Shown here piece after piece: positions 23,824-33,204 of a stretch of 64,000 bases of DNA. Below the pieces are notes generated by a model. That model was not told where the DNA came from. It was given only the letters and a program-made list of their open reading frames with translations, and ran no database searches. The stretch's first letter is position 1. Each line of letters opens with the position of its first letter. Source of the stretch: Halobacteriales archaeon QS_4_66_20. Lineage in GTDB: Archaea; Halobacteriota; Halobacteria; Halobacteriales; Haloarculaceae. A program made the translations under genes and the position numbers. Location of the stretch: positions 1 through 64,000 of the forward strand of contig PXRK01000038.1 of NCBI GenBank assembly GCA_003021015.1, read 5' to 3'.

Positions 23824-25389
23824 TCAATCCTCGCGCCCGTCGTAAACGAGTTCGCCGCCGACGACGGTCATCTCGACGTCGATATCGGCGACGTCGTCGC
23901 TCTCCCAGGGTGACTCGGCGAGTACGGCGAAGTCGGCACATTTGCCGACCTCGATAGTCCCGAGACGGTCCTCGTCGTAGCCGGCGTAGGCCCCGCCGGC
24001 GGTGTAGGCCCGGATCGCGTCGGTCACCGACAGCGCCTGCTCGGGCGACGGTCCGGTGACGACCTGGTCGATGCCGAACAGCGGATCCAGCGGCATGCAG
24101 TCGCTGCCGAAAGCCAGGGTCGCGCCGGCGTCCTGCAGCGCGCCCAAGCGGTTCGAATCGAGTCGGCGCTCGTCGCCGAGGCGCTCCGCGTACAGCCCGT
24201 CCTCGCGGGCCCACTTCAGGAAGTTGGGCTGGGCCGAGACGACGATGTCCGCCGCCGCGAGCCGCTCGATCAGCTCGTCGGTCAGCACCTCCGCGTGCTC
24301 GATCCGGTGGCGCTCGCCGTCGGTGCCTTCGAGGGCATCCAGCGTCGTGGCGATGGCTTCGTCGCCGATGGCGTGGGCAGCCAGCTGGAGACCGGCGTTG
24401 TCGACGCGCGCGGCGAGGTCGGCGACCGTGTCGGGGTCGACCACCCAGTCACCGCGCTCGTCCGGCGGGGCATCGCCCTCGCCGGCGTCGGCGTAGGGTT
24501 CGGAGAGGCGGGCGGTGCGGCCGCCGATGCTGCCGTCGGTGAACGTCTTGATGGCGCCGGTGCGGATGCGGTCGCTGCCGTGGTTCGTCCGGAGGCCGGT
24601 CTCCAGGACGGCGTCGAGGTGGTCCGACCAGTAGTTGAGGCGGACGCGGAGGGTGAGGCTGCCCTCGGCGTCGAGATCGCGGTAGACGCGGGGGGCGTGG
24701 GACTGCCGGACCATGTCGTGGACGGCGGTGACGCCGTGGCGGTTGGCGTACGCCTGTGCCGCCTTGATGTACTCGCGGGTGGTCTCGGGGTCGGCGCTGC
24801 TGTGCTCGCGGACGACGCCGACGGCGTCTTCGACCAGTACGCCCGTGGGTTCGCCCCCGGCGGTCCGGACCTGCGACTGGGGCATCTCCTCGCGGTGGCG
24901 GTCGAGGACGACGCTGTTGACGGAGGCGACGTGCATGTCCTCGCGGACGGCGACGACCGGTCGGTCGGTGCTAACCTCGTCGAGGTGGTCGCGGGTGAGA
25001 TAGTCGCCGCCCCAGCGGCTCTCGTCGTAGCCGAAGCCGAGGATCCACTCGTCGGTGCCCTTGCGGTCGCGGACGGGATCATCGCGGAGGGCTGCCAGGC
25101 GGTCGATGCAGTCCTCAGGGGTGTCGGCGTCGGTGAGGTCGGCCTCGCGTTCGTACTGGCCGATCACCTCCATGTGGGTGTGGGCGTCGACGAATCCGGG
25201 GAGGACGGTCTGACCGTCGAGGTCGACCACGTCGGTCTCGACGCCATCGAGGAACTCGATCTCGTAGCTCGTGTCGAGTCGGGCGATCCGGCCGTCTCGG
25301 ACCGCGACCGCTTCGACGGGGTCGGTGTCGTCGTCTGTGAGGGGGTGGATGTGTCCGTTCGTGAGAACCAGGTCTGCCTCCGCTGTCAT
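23824..25389 (-). CDS. Amidohydrolase, YtcJ-like
   Basis: The 521-aa cytoplasmic hydrolase belongs to the metal-dependent amidohydrolase superfamily. VLPGFVDAHTHMEV gives the first metal pair (HTH), AHAIGDEA and EHAEVL further His ligands, and FGSDCMPLDPLFGI the catalytic Asp. Members of this group hydrolyse amides or related bonds in small molecules; the substrate is unknown. The start is MTAEADLVLTNG; the upstream frame only covers a duplicated 30-bp promoter repeat. A GTTAAC box lies about 27 nt upstream. Facing LIV system 1, it might process an imported amide. Confidence 0.88.
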   Translation of the reverse strand: MTAEADLVLTNGHIHPLTDDDTDPVEAVAVRDGRIARLDTSYEIEFLDGVETDVVDLDGQTVLPGFVDAHTHMEVIGQYEREADLTDADTPEDCIDRLAALRDDPVRDRKGTDEWILGFGYDESRWGGDYLTRDHLDEVSTDRPVVAVREDMHVASVNSVVLDRHREEMPQSQVRTAGGEPTGVLVEDAVGVVREHSSADPETTREYIKAAQAYANRHGVTAVHDMVRQSHAPRVYRDLDAEGSLTLRVRLNYWSDHLDAVLETGLRTNHGSDRIRTGAIKTFTDGSIGGRTARLSEPYADAGEGDAPPDERGDWVVDPDTVADLAARVDNAGLQLAAHAIGDEAIATTLDALEGTDGERHRIEHAEVLTDELIERLAAADIVVSAQPNFLKWAREDGLYAERLGDERRLDSNRLGALQDAGATLAFGSDCMPLDPLFGIDQVVTGPSPEQALSVTDAIRAYTAGGAYAGYDEDRLGTIEVGKCADFAVLAESPWESDDVADIDVEMTVVGGELVYDGRED

Positions 25390-25424
25390 TTGTTGCTGTG
25401 GGGTTCCGCGTCGCGTTAACTGTT

Positions 25425-25484
25425 GGGATAGGCAAGAAAAAACGTGGAAGGTGTGGGATAGGCAGGAAAAAACGTGGAAGGTGT
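25425..25484. repeat. Two tandem 30-bp units upstream of the amidohydrolase
   Basis: Two units of GGGATAGGCARGAAAAAACG plus TGGAAGGTGT follow each other with one mismatch. They lie directly upstream of the GTTAAC promoter box of the amidohydrolase gene (minus strand), where a BRE or activator site would be expected. They may be duplicated regulator sites. Confidence 0.75.
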
Positions 25485-25510
25485 AGTCGGCAGAAACAGC
25501 GTAGACTGTC

Positions 25511-25592
25511 ATAGTGCTTATTGTGACTGTTTACCGGGTCGACCGCACGCCGTCGCTCGATCGATCCCGGAACGACTCACAGTAATCACTAT
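25511..25592. repeat. Palindromic element B3 (82 bp)
   Basis: Complete type B element with slightly changed ends (ATAGTGCTTATTGTGA, TCACAGTAATCACTAT). Unlike most copies it lies between two divergent genes, not at a stop codon. It is flanked by TC on the left and CA on the right. Confidence 0.85.
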
Positions 25593-25640
25593 CAGGCCGA
25601 AGCGCCGAGATTTATGGTAAGGCGGCTCCCAGAGAGAAGT

Positions 25641-26426
25641 ATGAATCTCGGCATTGAGGGCAACGTAGCACTCTGTACAGCAGCGAGCAGCGGACTGGGT
25701 CTGGCGAGCGCGGAGGCGCTGGCCCGCGAGGGCGCACACGTCTCGATCTGTGGCACAACCGAGCAACGCCTCGAAACGGCGGGCGAGCGACTCAAGCAGG
25801 CGGGCGACGGCGACGTACTGGCCGTCGAGGCCGACATCACCGACCCCGACCACGTGAGCGCGTTCGTCGAGCAGACCGTCGACCGGTTCGGCGGGCTCGA
25901 TCACGTCGTCACCAGCGCCGGCGGCGTTCCGAGCGGCCCGTTCACCGAGATGGACGACCGGGACTGGTACGGCGCCTACGACATGCTGGTGATGAGCGTC
26001 GTCTGGACCTGCCGCGAGGTCCGGCCCCATCTCGAAGACTCCGACGCCGGCACCATCGTCGCGATCACCTCCCGGACCACTCAGGAGGTAGCCGACGACC
26101 TGGTGCTGTCGAACGCCGTCCGCCGCGGCGTGGTCGGCCTGATCAAGACGCTCTCCCGGGAGTTTGCACCCGCGGTCCGCGCCAGCACGGTCCTGCCGGG
26201 CGCCCACGAGACGCCGCGCATCGAGGAACTGATCGAGGCCGCCGTCGAGCGCGGCGACGCCGCCGACTACGACGAGGGGTACGCCGACTGGGCCGACGAC
26301 GTCCCGCTCGACCGGATCGGCGACCCGCGAGAACTCGGCGACGTCGTCGCGTTCCTCTCCAGCGACCGGGCGAGCTACGTCAACGGGGCTGCACTCCCGG
26401 TCGACGGCGGCTCGCTGCGCAGTTGA
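25641..26426 (+). CDS. SDR-fold protein lacking the catalytic Tyr
   Basis: The 261-aa protein has the short-chain dehydrogenase fold: VALCTAASSGLGLASAEALA as the nucleotide-binding turn, ADITDPDHV, SAGGVPSGPF and a C-terminal SDRASYVNGAALPVDGG. The usual Tyr-x-x-x-Lys is replaced by LVLSNAVRRGVVGLIKTL. This matches the 3-ketoacyl-reductase-like SDR subgroup known to lack the normal tetrad. The cofactor turn also deviates from Gly-rich. Function is therefore open. A GATTTATGG box lies about 28 nt before the ATG. Confidence 0.85.
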   Translation: MNLGIEGNVALCTAASSGLGLASAEALAREGAHVSICGTTEQRLETAGERLKQAGDGDVLAVEADITDPDHVSAFVEQTVDRFGGLDHVVTSAGGVPSGPFTEMDDRDWYGAYDMLVMSVVWTCREVRPHLEDSDAGTIVAITSRTTQEVADDLVLSNAVRRGVVGLIKTLSREFAPAVRASTVLPGAHETPRIEELIEAAVERGDAADYDEGYADWADDVPLDRIGDPRELGDVVAFLSSDRASYVNGAALPVDGGSLRS

Positions 26427-26517
26427 TCGACCGGTGGCTCGCCGGGCAAAGATCAGTTCAACTGACCCTCGTGAAAGACAAGAATCATTATTGATGGCGA
26501 AAGAGAACGAATAACAA

Positions 26518-28812
26518 ATGCTGTCTTCGCTGGTCGTGGCCTACGTCGGTGAGGATCACCGCGGGCTCGACGTGCTGCAGTTGCTCGACCAGCGGCTCCA
26601 GCGGCCGGTGCACGTGCTCGCCACCAGCCGGGAGCGGCTGCCGCAGCTGCTGGACGACGACCGGCTGGACTGTATCGTCACCGGCCCCGGCATCACGGGA
26701 TCGGCACTCCAGCGGACGCTGTTCGTGCTCGCCGACAACGGGGCGGCGGTGCCGACGTTCGACCTGAGCGGCCGGGCCGTCGACGTGCCGGGGTCGGTCG
26801 AGTTCCACCAGTTCGATGCGGCGGCGGCGCCGACCGACGTGGCCGACGAACTGGTGGGGATCACCTTCGACGCGCTACTGGACGAGGGGCGCGACCGGCC
26901 GGAGCCGATCTGGCGGGGGTTCGGCCAGTACCTCGCCGTCGATGGGGGCTGGCGGGTGACCGACTGGGACCCGCGGCTCGCGGAGTGGACCGGCGTCGAC
27001 CCCTCGACGATCGTCGGCCGGAAGCTCTGGGAAGTGCTGCCGGACTGGGAGTCGTCGGTGTTCGCCGACAGGTGCCGGGAGGTGATCGACTCCGGTGAGT
27101 CGGTCGCGACCGAGCTGTACCACGGGCCGGGCGAGTGCTGGCTGGAGCTGCGCGCTTTGCCGCGCCCGTCCGGGGGGCTCGAGTGTTTCCTCCGGGACAT
27201 CACCGAGTACAAGGCGGTCCAGATCGAGGGGACCAGCGGCATCGAAAGCACTCTCGACCGCATCACGGACGCCTTCTTCGCGCTCGACAACCGCGAGCGG
27301 TTCGCCTTCCTCAACAGCCGGGCGGAGTTCCTGCTCGACGTCGACGCCGACGAGGTGGAGGGCGAGCGGTTCTGGGACGAGTTCCCTGCGGCGGTGAGCA
27401 CGACGTTCTACCGGGAGTTCAAGGAGGCGATGGAGACCCAGGAGCCGACGAGCTTCGAGGAGTACTACCGGCCGCTTTCCCGCTGGTTCGAGGTCAACGC
27501 CTACCCCGCCGAGGACGGGCTCTCGGTGTTCCTGCGGGATGTCACCGAGCAGGTCCAGCTCCAGCGCAAGCTCCAGAACCTTCACGACGTCACCCGGGAG
27601 CTGATCGTCGCGGAGTCCGACGTCGACGTCGCCGCACAGACCGTCGAGGCCGCCGAGGAGATCCTCGGCTTCCCGCTGGTCACGGTCTGGCGACACAACG
27701 CCAGCACCGGGAAGCTCGATCCGCTGGCGTGGTCCCCGGCGATCGACCGGCGGGAGACGGAGATGGAGCCGCTTGGCCCCGACAGCCGCTTCATCTGGGT
27801 CGTCTACGAGAACGGCGAGCGGCGCCACCTCGGGTTCGTCCCCGCAACGACCGCGACCTCCCACCATCCGGGGAAGGTCACCTCGGAGCTTCTGGTTCCC
27901 GTCGGGGAGTACGGCGTGCTCGGCGCCTACGCCGACGAGCGGGACGCGTTCTCCGAGACCGACGTCAAACTGTTCCGGCTGCTCGCCAGCACCGTCGAGT
28001 CGGCGTTCGCCCGCACCGAACGCGAGCGGGAGATTGCCCAGCGCAACGAGCGGCTCAACGAGTTCGCCAGCGTCGTCTCCCACGACCTGCGCAACCCGCT
28101 GAACATCGCCGCCGCCCGCGCCGAACTCGCCCGCGGCGTCGAGGACGACGAGGAACACCTCGACAAGATCGGGGAGTCGCTCGACCGGATGGAACAGCTG
28201 ATCGAGGACCTGCTCGCCCGGGCGCGCGGGAACCGCGACCTCGAACGCGAACCGGTCGAACTCGGTGCGCTCGCGCGGGACGCCTGGGACGGCGTCGACA
28301 CTGAGGACGCGACGCTGTCACTGTCGGGTAGCGCGACGCTGGACGCCGATCCCGACCGCCTCACACAGCTGTTCGAGAACCTCTTTCGCAACGCCGTTGA
28401 GCACGGCTCAACGAGCCGACAGCCTCCGGCTGACGACGCCGTCGAACACGGTTCTACGAGCCCTCGGTCACACGCTCCCGAGGACGCCGTCGAACACGGT
28501 TCCACGAGCCGACAGCCTCCGGCTGACGACGCCGTCGAGCACGGCGGCGAGGGCGTCTCGGTCCGGGTCGACACCTGCAAGGACGGCTTTTCCGTCGCCG
28601 ACGACGGCCCCGGCATCCCCGCCGACGAGCGCGAACAGGTGTTCGAGCGGGGGGTCACCAGGAGCGAGGACGGCACCGGCTACGGCCTCTCGATCGTCGC
28701 CGACATCGTCGAGGGCCACGGCTGGCGGATCGCGGCGACCGACAGCGACGAGGGCGGCGCCCGCTTCGAGATCACGAACGTCCACTCGCTGAACGAACAG
28801 GCGGAGGCCTGA
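26518..28812 (+). CDS. PAS/GAF sensor histidine kinase with a repeat insertion
   Basis: The 764-aa soluble kinase has an N-terminal receiver-like region (1-120), PAS 1 (about 130-235), PAS 2 (240-345), GAF (355-500), HisKA with His522 in VVSHDLRNPLN, and an HATPase domain. The N box LFRNAVEHG is followed by three extra units of 15-16 residues (residues 626-671, AVEHGSTSRQPPADD type) before the chain resumes. The ATP-lid motifs DDGPGIPAD and GTGYGLSIV are intact. No response regulator gene is adjacent, so the partner is unknown. The stop codon merges with a composite element. Confidence 0.88.
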   Translation: MLSSLVVAYVGEDHRGLDVLQLLDQRLQRPVHVLATSRERLPQLLDDDRLDCIVTGPGITGSALQRTLFVLADNGAAVPTFDLSGRAVDVPGSVEFHQFDAAAAPTDVADELVGITFDALLDEGRDRPEPIWRGFGQYLAVDGGWRVTDWDPRLAEWTGVDPSTIVGRKLWEVLPDWESSVFADRCREVIDSGESVATELYHGPGECWLELRALPRPSGGLECFLRDITEYKAVQIEGTSGIESTLDRITDAFFALDNRERFAFLNSRAEFLLDVDADEVEGERFWDEFPAAVSTTFYREFKEAMETQEPTSFEEYYRPLSRWFEVNAYPAEDGLSVFLRDVTEQVQLQRKLQNLHDVTRELIVAESDVDVAAQTVEAAEEILGFPLVTVWRHNASTGKLDPLAWSPAIDRRETEMEPLGPDSRFIWVVYENGERRHLGFVPATTATSHHPGKVTSELLVPVGEYGVLGAYADERDAFSETDVKLFRLLASTVESAFARTEREREIAQRNERLNEFASVVSHDLRNPLNIAAARAELARGVEDDEEHLDKIGESLDRMEQLIEDLLARARGNRDLEREPVELGALARDAWDGVDTEDATLSLSGSATLDADPDRLTQLFENLFRNAVEHGSTSRQPPADDAVEHGSTSPRSHAPEDAVEHGSTSRQPPADDAVEHGGEGVSVRVDTCKDGFSVADDGPGIPADEREQVFERGVTRSEDGTGYGLSIVADIVEGHGWRIAATDSDEGGARFEITNVHSLNEQAEA
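28393..28530 (+). repeat. In-gene tandem repeat of 45/48/45 bp
   Basis: Three units each start GCCGTYGARCACGGYTC and repeat the N-box AVEHG motif. Units 1 and 3 share CAGCCTCCGGCTG, a small palindrome; unit 2 has a different middle. All keep the reading frame. Confidence 0.9.
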
Positions 28813-28894
28813 TAGTGATTGTACAGCCAGACGTGATTCACTCAAGCCGTGTCGTCCCAAATCTCGCTGTTCGGGGCATGACACACGACCGTAT
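28812..28894. repeat. Composite palindromic element C3 (83 bp)
   Basis: The left end ATAGTGATTGT is of type B/D, the interior (CCAGACGTGATTCA, TCGGGGCATGACA) matches C2 in reverse, and the right end ACACGACCGTAT is of type A. Its first base is the A of the kinase stop codon. It shows that the families exchange parts. Confidence 0.7.
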
Positions 28895-28901
28895 GAGCGA
28901 C

Positions 28902-29774
28902 CTAGCGGTCAGTCCAGCGCAGCAACAGAAGCGTCAGTTCGTAGAGGGCGATCATCGTCGCCACCACCACGAACGGCGCGAAGTTCGTCGGGTCGGGGCT
29001 GAACAGGAAGGCGACGCCGGCAAAGCCCGCCCAGAAGTACAGCCGCTTGTCGACGAGCCACTGCCTGGTGGTGACCCGCATCATGACGGCGAGCATCATG
29101 AACAGCGGGATCTGGAAGATGGCGGCGAACAGCCCGATCATCAGCAAGATTGTGTCGAACGTCTCGGTCAGCCCGAACGCGATCTCGGCGGCCTCCTCGG
29201 AGTAGTACAGGAAGTACGTGAACAGGAACGGCAACACGAGGAAGTACGCGAACGCGACGCCGACCAGCGCGAGCAGCAGGCTGGTCGGCACTGACGAGAG
29301 GTAGTACCGGCGCTCGTGGGGGTACAGCCCCGGGCGCATGAACAGGTACGACTGGTAGACGAACACGGGGAGCGCGACAATGAAGCCGACCAGCGAGGCG
29401 ACCTTCAGGCGCGCGAGCAGCAGCGCGAGCGGGTGGTACACGCGGGGGCAGGCGGCGTCGCTGCCCTCCGGTAGCTCCCCGCCGACGGCCAGGTTGGCGC
29501 AGGTCGAGCCGTCGCCGGGCAGAAACGAGTACCACAGGAAGTTGATCAGGCGGTCGGCGAAGGGGAAGGCGATGGCGCTGGCGATGGCCATGACGACGAT
29601 CACCCAGGCGAGCCGGCGGATCATCTCCTCGATGTGCTCGGTCAGCGGCATCTCCTCGTCGTCGGGCGCGCCGCTGTAGCCGCCGTCGCTGGCGGGGGCC
29701 CCGGTCCCGGGCTGGCCGGGGACGCCGTCGGGATCGACGGTGGGCGTGTTGGCGGGCTCCTCCCCGTCGCTCAT
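28902..29774 (-). CDS. tatC: Sec-independent translocase TatC (single-domain type)
   Basis: The 290-aa membrane protein has six hydrophobic segments and the TatC marks MPLTEHIEEMIRRLAWVIVV and FVYQSYLFMRPGLYPHERRY. It recognises RR signal peptides of folded proteins, the main export route in haloarchaea and consistent with the RR lipoproteins in this window. The N-terminal 45 residues are an acidic, Gly-rich tail. It is divergent from the double-TatC gene, with 161 bp between them, an arrangement typical of Halobacteria. Confidence 0.93.
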   Translation of the reverse strand: MSDGEEPANTPTVDPDGVPGQPGTGAPASDGGYSGAPDDEEMPLTEHIEEMIRRLAWVIVVMAIASAIAFPFADRLINFLWYSFLPGDGSTCANLAVGGELPEGSDAACPRVYHPLALLLARLKVASLVGFIVALPVFVYQSYLFMRPGLYPHERRYYLSSVPTSLLLALVGVAFAYFLVLPFLFTYFLYYSEEAAEIAFGLTETFDTILLMIGLFAAIFQIPLFMMLAVMMRVTTRQWLVDKRLYFWAGFAGVAFLFSPDPTNFAPFVVVATMIALYELTLLLLRWTDR

Positions 29775-29935
29775 TGTCTCCGGGTTGTCCGTCGGCTCTT
29801 GTAAGCCTTCTTTCTCGGTGCGGGTCCGGGGTGACCGGATCGCCGCGCAGTCGTGCGATCGAGTCCCCCCAGGAGCGTTCGCTGTGCTCCCGGTATGAAT
29901 AGATTGATAACCGACAGTCGGTAAGACCGGGGTAG

Positions 29936-32131
29936 ATGTCCGGCGCACTCGACGAGGACACCGCCCAGACGCTGGCCAGCGGCCGCCAGACCGTCGGGTC
30001 GATGCTCGGCGCCGCACAGTCGCATCTGAAGAAAGTGTTTCTCGTCTTCGTCCTCTTTCTGATCCTCACCATCTGGGCGCTGCGGGCGTTCCTCTGGGAC
30101 CAGCTCAAGCAGGACCTCGTGTACAACCAGATGAGCGAGGAGGTCGCGGAGGTGACCGAGATCGTCGCCATCACCCCCTTCGAGGTGATCCTGCTGCAGA
30201 TCAAGATCGGCATCGTGGTGGGGATCGTCGCGTCGATCCCGGTTTTGCTGTGGTACAGCCGCGACGCGCTCCGGGAGCGCGGCTTCTACCCCGACTCGAA
30301 GATCCCGCGCTGGAAGATTGCCGCCTTCGTCGTGACGATCCTCCTGCTGTTCGTCGGCGGGCTCGCGTACGGCTACGTCGCGTTTTTCCCCATCATGTTC
30401 GACTTCCTGGCGACGAACGCCGACCAGGTCGGGTTCAAACCAACATGGTCGATCGCCATGTGGACGGAGTTCATCCTCTTTCTGGGGCTGTCGTTCGGCG
30501 TCGCAGCCCAGCTGCCGCTGGCGATGAGTTCGGCCGCACGGGCGGGCGTCGTCAGCTACGAGACGTTCCGGGACAAGTGGCGCTACGCCGTCGTCGTGAT
30601 CTTCGTATTCGGCGCGATGTTCTCGCCGCCGGACCCGTTCACCCAGATCATGTGGGGCGTGCCGCTCGTGTTGCTGTACGTGTTCAGCCTCGGCATCACG
30701 AAGCTCGCGGTGCTCTCGAAGCGGGCCGGCGAGCAGGTCCCGACCAGCGACGTCGCCCAAAAACGCTGGAACCACCTCGCGGGCGTGTTCGTGCTGGCGG
30801 GGGCCGGGATGTACGTCTACTTCTTCGAGGGCGGCCTCGAGGAGACCAACGACCTGCTGGCGTGGATCGGCTCGGACTACCGCTTTCCCGGCGGCGGCGA
30901 ACTCGGCGCGTTCGGCCTCTCCTCGACCGCCGTCGGGATGCTCCTGACGGCGGTGATCGCGCTGCTGGTCGCGGCCGTCGCGCTGTTCTACCTCCGGATC
31001 ACGGAGCTCGAACGGCAGACCGAGAAGCTGGAGGAGGAGGCGGCAGCCGCCGAACCCACCCCCGAGGCGTCCACGGCGGACGGCAGCGCCCGCGCAGTCG
31101 AGGCCGCGCCGCCGGAGGCGTTTCTCGAACTGAGCGGCGACCGGGCGCTGCACTACGCCGAGCAGGCCGTCGAGAACGACAATCCCGAGAAGGCCCAGGC
31201 GATCCTCGACAGCTTCGACGAGGCCCAAGAGCTCGAAGAAGAGCTGGCAGAGGAGGACGACGACCAGGAAGAAGCGGATGAGGGCAACGTCGTCACCTCG
31301 ACCGCCGCCGGGATGATCGATCCGTTCACCGACGACGACACCACCGAGGACGACATCGGCGGCTACTACTACGACATCGCGTTCATCCTCGACTCGCTGA
31401 CCTCGAAGGCGATCTGGATCGTCGCGACGTTCATGATCGTGCTCGCCGGATCGTTCCTGTTCCTGTACACCGGCGGGATCAAGACGATCCGGGAGATCTT
31501 CTCGGCGAACATGCCCGAAGCACTGTCGGATCAGCTACAGATCGTCACGCTGCACCCCGTCGAGGCGCTGATCTTCATGCTGAAGTTCTCGACGCTTCTG
31601 GCGGCGCTGTCGATCCTCCCGATCGTGCTGTACTTCGCGTGGCCGGCCGTCGAGGAACGCGGCATCACGACCGGTGACCGCAACGTCCTGCTGGTCTGGG
31701 GATTCACCGTTCTGATCGCGCTCATTGGCGGCACGCTGCTGGGCTTTCTGTACATCGCGCCCGGCGTCATCTCGCTTTTGGCACAGGATGTCATCACCTC
31801 CGACATGGTGATCGCCTACCGCATCAACAGCTTCGGCTGGCTGGTGATCTACCTTACCGTCGGTGTCGGGGTGCTGGCGCTGATCCCCGCTACGCAGGTG
31901 CTGTTCCACCACGGGAACATCATCTCCTACCGCCGGCAACGCGAGAGCTGGCGCGGCGTCGTCATCGGCTTCTTCGCGGCCGCGGGCTTCCTCTCGCCGT
32001 CGGGCGTGTTCACGATGTTCATCGTCGCCATCCCCGCCTCGATCGCCTACGGCTTCGGCCTCGGCCTCGTGTGGCTGTACTCGCTGGTCGGCCGCCGGAC
32101 GCCACGGCGCCACGGCGAAACGGCCGACTGA
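29936..32131 (+). CDS. tatCt: Double TatC protein (TatCt type)
   Basis: The 731-aa protein contains two TatC units joined by extra membrane segments and a large acidic linker (about residues 345-465), giving about 14 hydrophobic segments. This fused form is known only from haloarchaea and is needed for Tat export in studied species. Unit 1 has ITPFEVILLQIKIGIVVG and unit 2 HPVEALIFMLKFSTLLAA, the equivalent receptor-loop positions. The start MSGALDEDTAQ follows a GATAACC box. Confidence 0.92.
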   Translation: MSGALDEDTAQTLASGRQTVGSMLGAAQSHLKKVFLVFVLFLILTIWALRAFLWDQLKQDLVYNQMSEEVAEVTEIVAITPFEVILLQIKIGIVVGIVASIPVLLWYSRDALRERGFYPDSKIPRWKIAAFVVTILLLFVGGLAYGYVAFFPIMFDFLATNADQVGFKPTWSIAMWTEFILFLGLSFGVAAQLPLAMSSAARAGVVSYETFRDKWRYAVVVIFVFGAMFSPPDPFTQIMWGVPLVLLYVFSLGITKLAVLSKRAGEQVPTSDVAQKRWNHLAGVFVLAGAGMYVYFFEGGLEETNDLLAWIGSDYRFPGGGELGAFGLSSTAVGMLLTAVIALLVAAVALFYLRITELERQTEKLEEEAAAAEPTPEASTADGSARAVEAAPPEAFLELSGDRALHYAEQAVENDNPEKAQAILDSFDEAQELEEELAEEDDDQEEADEGNVVTSTAAGMIDPFTDDDTTEDDIGGYYYDIAFILDSLTSKAIWIVATFMIVLAGSFLFLYTGGIKTIREIFSANMPEALSDQLQIVTLHPVEALIFMLKFSTLLAALSILPIVLYFAWPAVEERGITTGDRNVLLVWGFTVLIALIGGTLLGFLYIAPGVISLLAQDVITSDMVIAYRINSFGWLVIYLTVGVGVLALIPATQVLFHHGNIISYRRQRESWRGVVIGFFAAAGFLSPSGVFTMFIVAIPASIAYGFGLGLVWLYSLVGRRTPRRHGETAD

Positions 32132-32186
32132 CAGCGACGGGTGGCGGAGCGACACCGATTTTTAGCCGCCGCCGCAATCGTGGGGT

Positions 32187-33167
32187 ATGAGCCAGACACA
32201 GCGGCCGCGACGGCTGCGATCCGACGGCGTCCGATCGCTGGTGCGCGAGACCGAGCTGTCGGCGAGCGACCTGATCGCGCCGGTGTTCGTCGACGCGACG
32301 ACCGAGACCCGCCAGTCGATCCCCTCGATGCCCGGCCACGAGCGCGTGCCGGTCGCGGAGGCGGTCGCCCGCGTCGAGGAGATCCGCGAGACGGGCGTCG
32401 AGGCGGTGATCCTCTTCGGCGTGCCCGAATCGAAAGACCGGGAGGGGAGCCGCGCCTGGGCCGAGGACGGCGTCGTCCAGCGCGCCATCCGCGAGATCAC
32501 GGCGGCGACCGACGCCTACGTCATCACCGACGTCTGCCTCTGTGAGTACACCGAGCACGGCCACTGCGGCCTGCTGGAGGACGGCGCGCGGGCCGACCCG
32601 ACCCAGACGGTCGACAACGACGCGACGCTACCGTTGCTCTCGAAGATCGCGGTCTCGCACGCGGAAGCTGGCGCGGACATGGTCGCGCCCTCGGGGATGA
32701 TCGACGGGATGGTCGGCGCGATCCGGGAGGGCCTGGACGGCGCCGGCTACGAGCACCTGCCGGTGCTGAGCTACGCCGCCAAGTACGAATCGTCGTTCTA
32801 CGGCCCGTTCCGCGACGCCGCGGACGGCGCCCCCGCGTTCGGCGACCGGCGGCACTACCAGATGGACCCCGCGAACGCGCGCGAGGCCGGCCGCGAGGTC
32901 GCGCTCGACGTCGAGCAGGGTGCGGACGTGCTGATGGTCAAGCCCGCGCTGCCGTACCTCGACATCCTCAGCAAAGTCCGCCGGGAGTTCGACCGCCCGG
33001 TCGCCGCCTACAACGTCTCCGGCGAGTACGCCATGCTGCACGCCGCCGCCGAGAAGGGGTGGCTCGACCTCGAGGCGGTCGCCTACGAGTCGCTTCTGTC
33101 GATCAAACGCGCCGGCGCGGACCTGATTCTCACCTACTTCGCCGAGGACGTCGCCGACAGGTTGTGA
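32187..33167 (+). CDS. hemB: Delta-aminolevulinic acid dehydratase (porphobilinogen synthase)
   Basis: The 326-aa cytoplasmic enzyme condenses two 5-aminolevulinate molecules to porphobilinogen. The zinc cluster is [14 protein letters not shown], the two Schiff-base lysines are in [16 protein letters not shown] and [11 protein letters not shown], and the substrate loop [11 protein letters not shown] is intact. hemL follows after 37 bp on the same strand, so a heme/cobalamin unit is likely. Confidence 0.95.
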   Translation: MSQTQRPRRLRSDGVRSLVRETELSASDLIAPVFVDATTETRQSIPSMPGHERVPVAEAVARVEEIRETGVEAVILFGVPESKDREGSRAWAEDGVVQRAIREITAATDAYVITDVCLCEYTEHGHCGLLEDGARADPTQTVDNDATLPLLSKIAVSHAEAGADMVAPSGMIDGMVGAIREGLDGAGYEHLPVLSYAAKYESSFYGPFRDAADGAPAFGDRRHYQMDPANAREAGREVALDVEQGADVLMVKPALPYLDILSKVRREFDRPVAAYNVSGEYAMLHAAAEKGWLDLEAVAYESLLSIKRAGADLILTYFAEDVADRL

Positions 33168-33204
33168 CGGTAGCTTCATTCCGTCGGCAGACAAACCCCT
33201 GTGT

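Noticed and set aside
29771-31228. 485-codon open frame antisense to the double tatC gene
   Set aside because: Shadow frame with no hydrophobic pattern or motif; the sense TatC protein is unmistakable.
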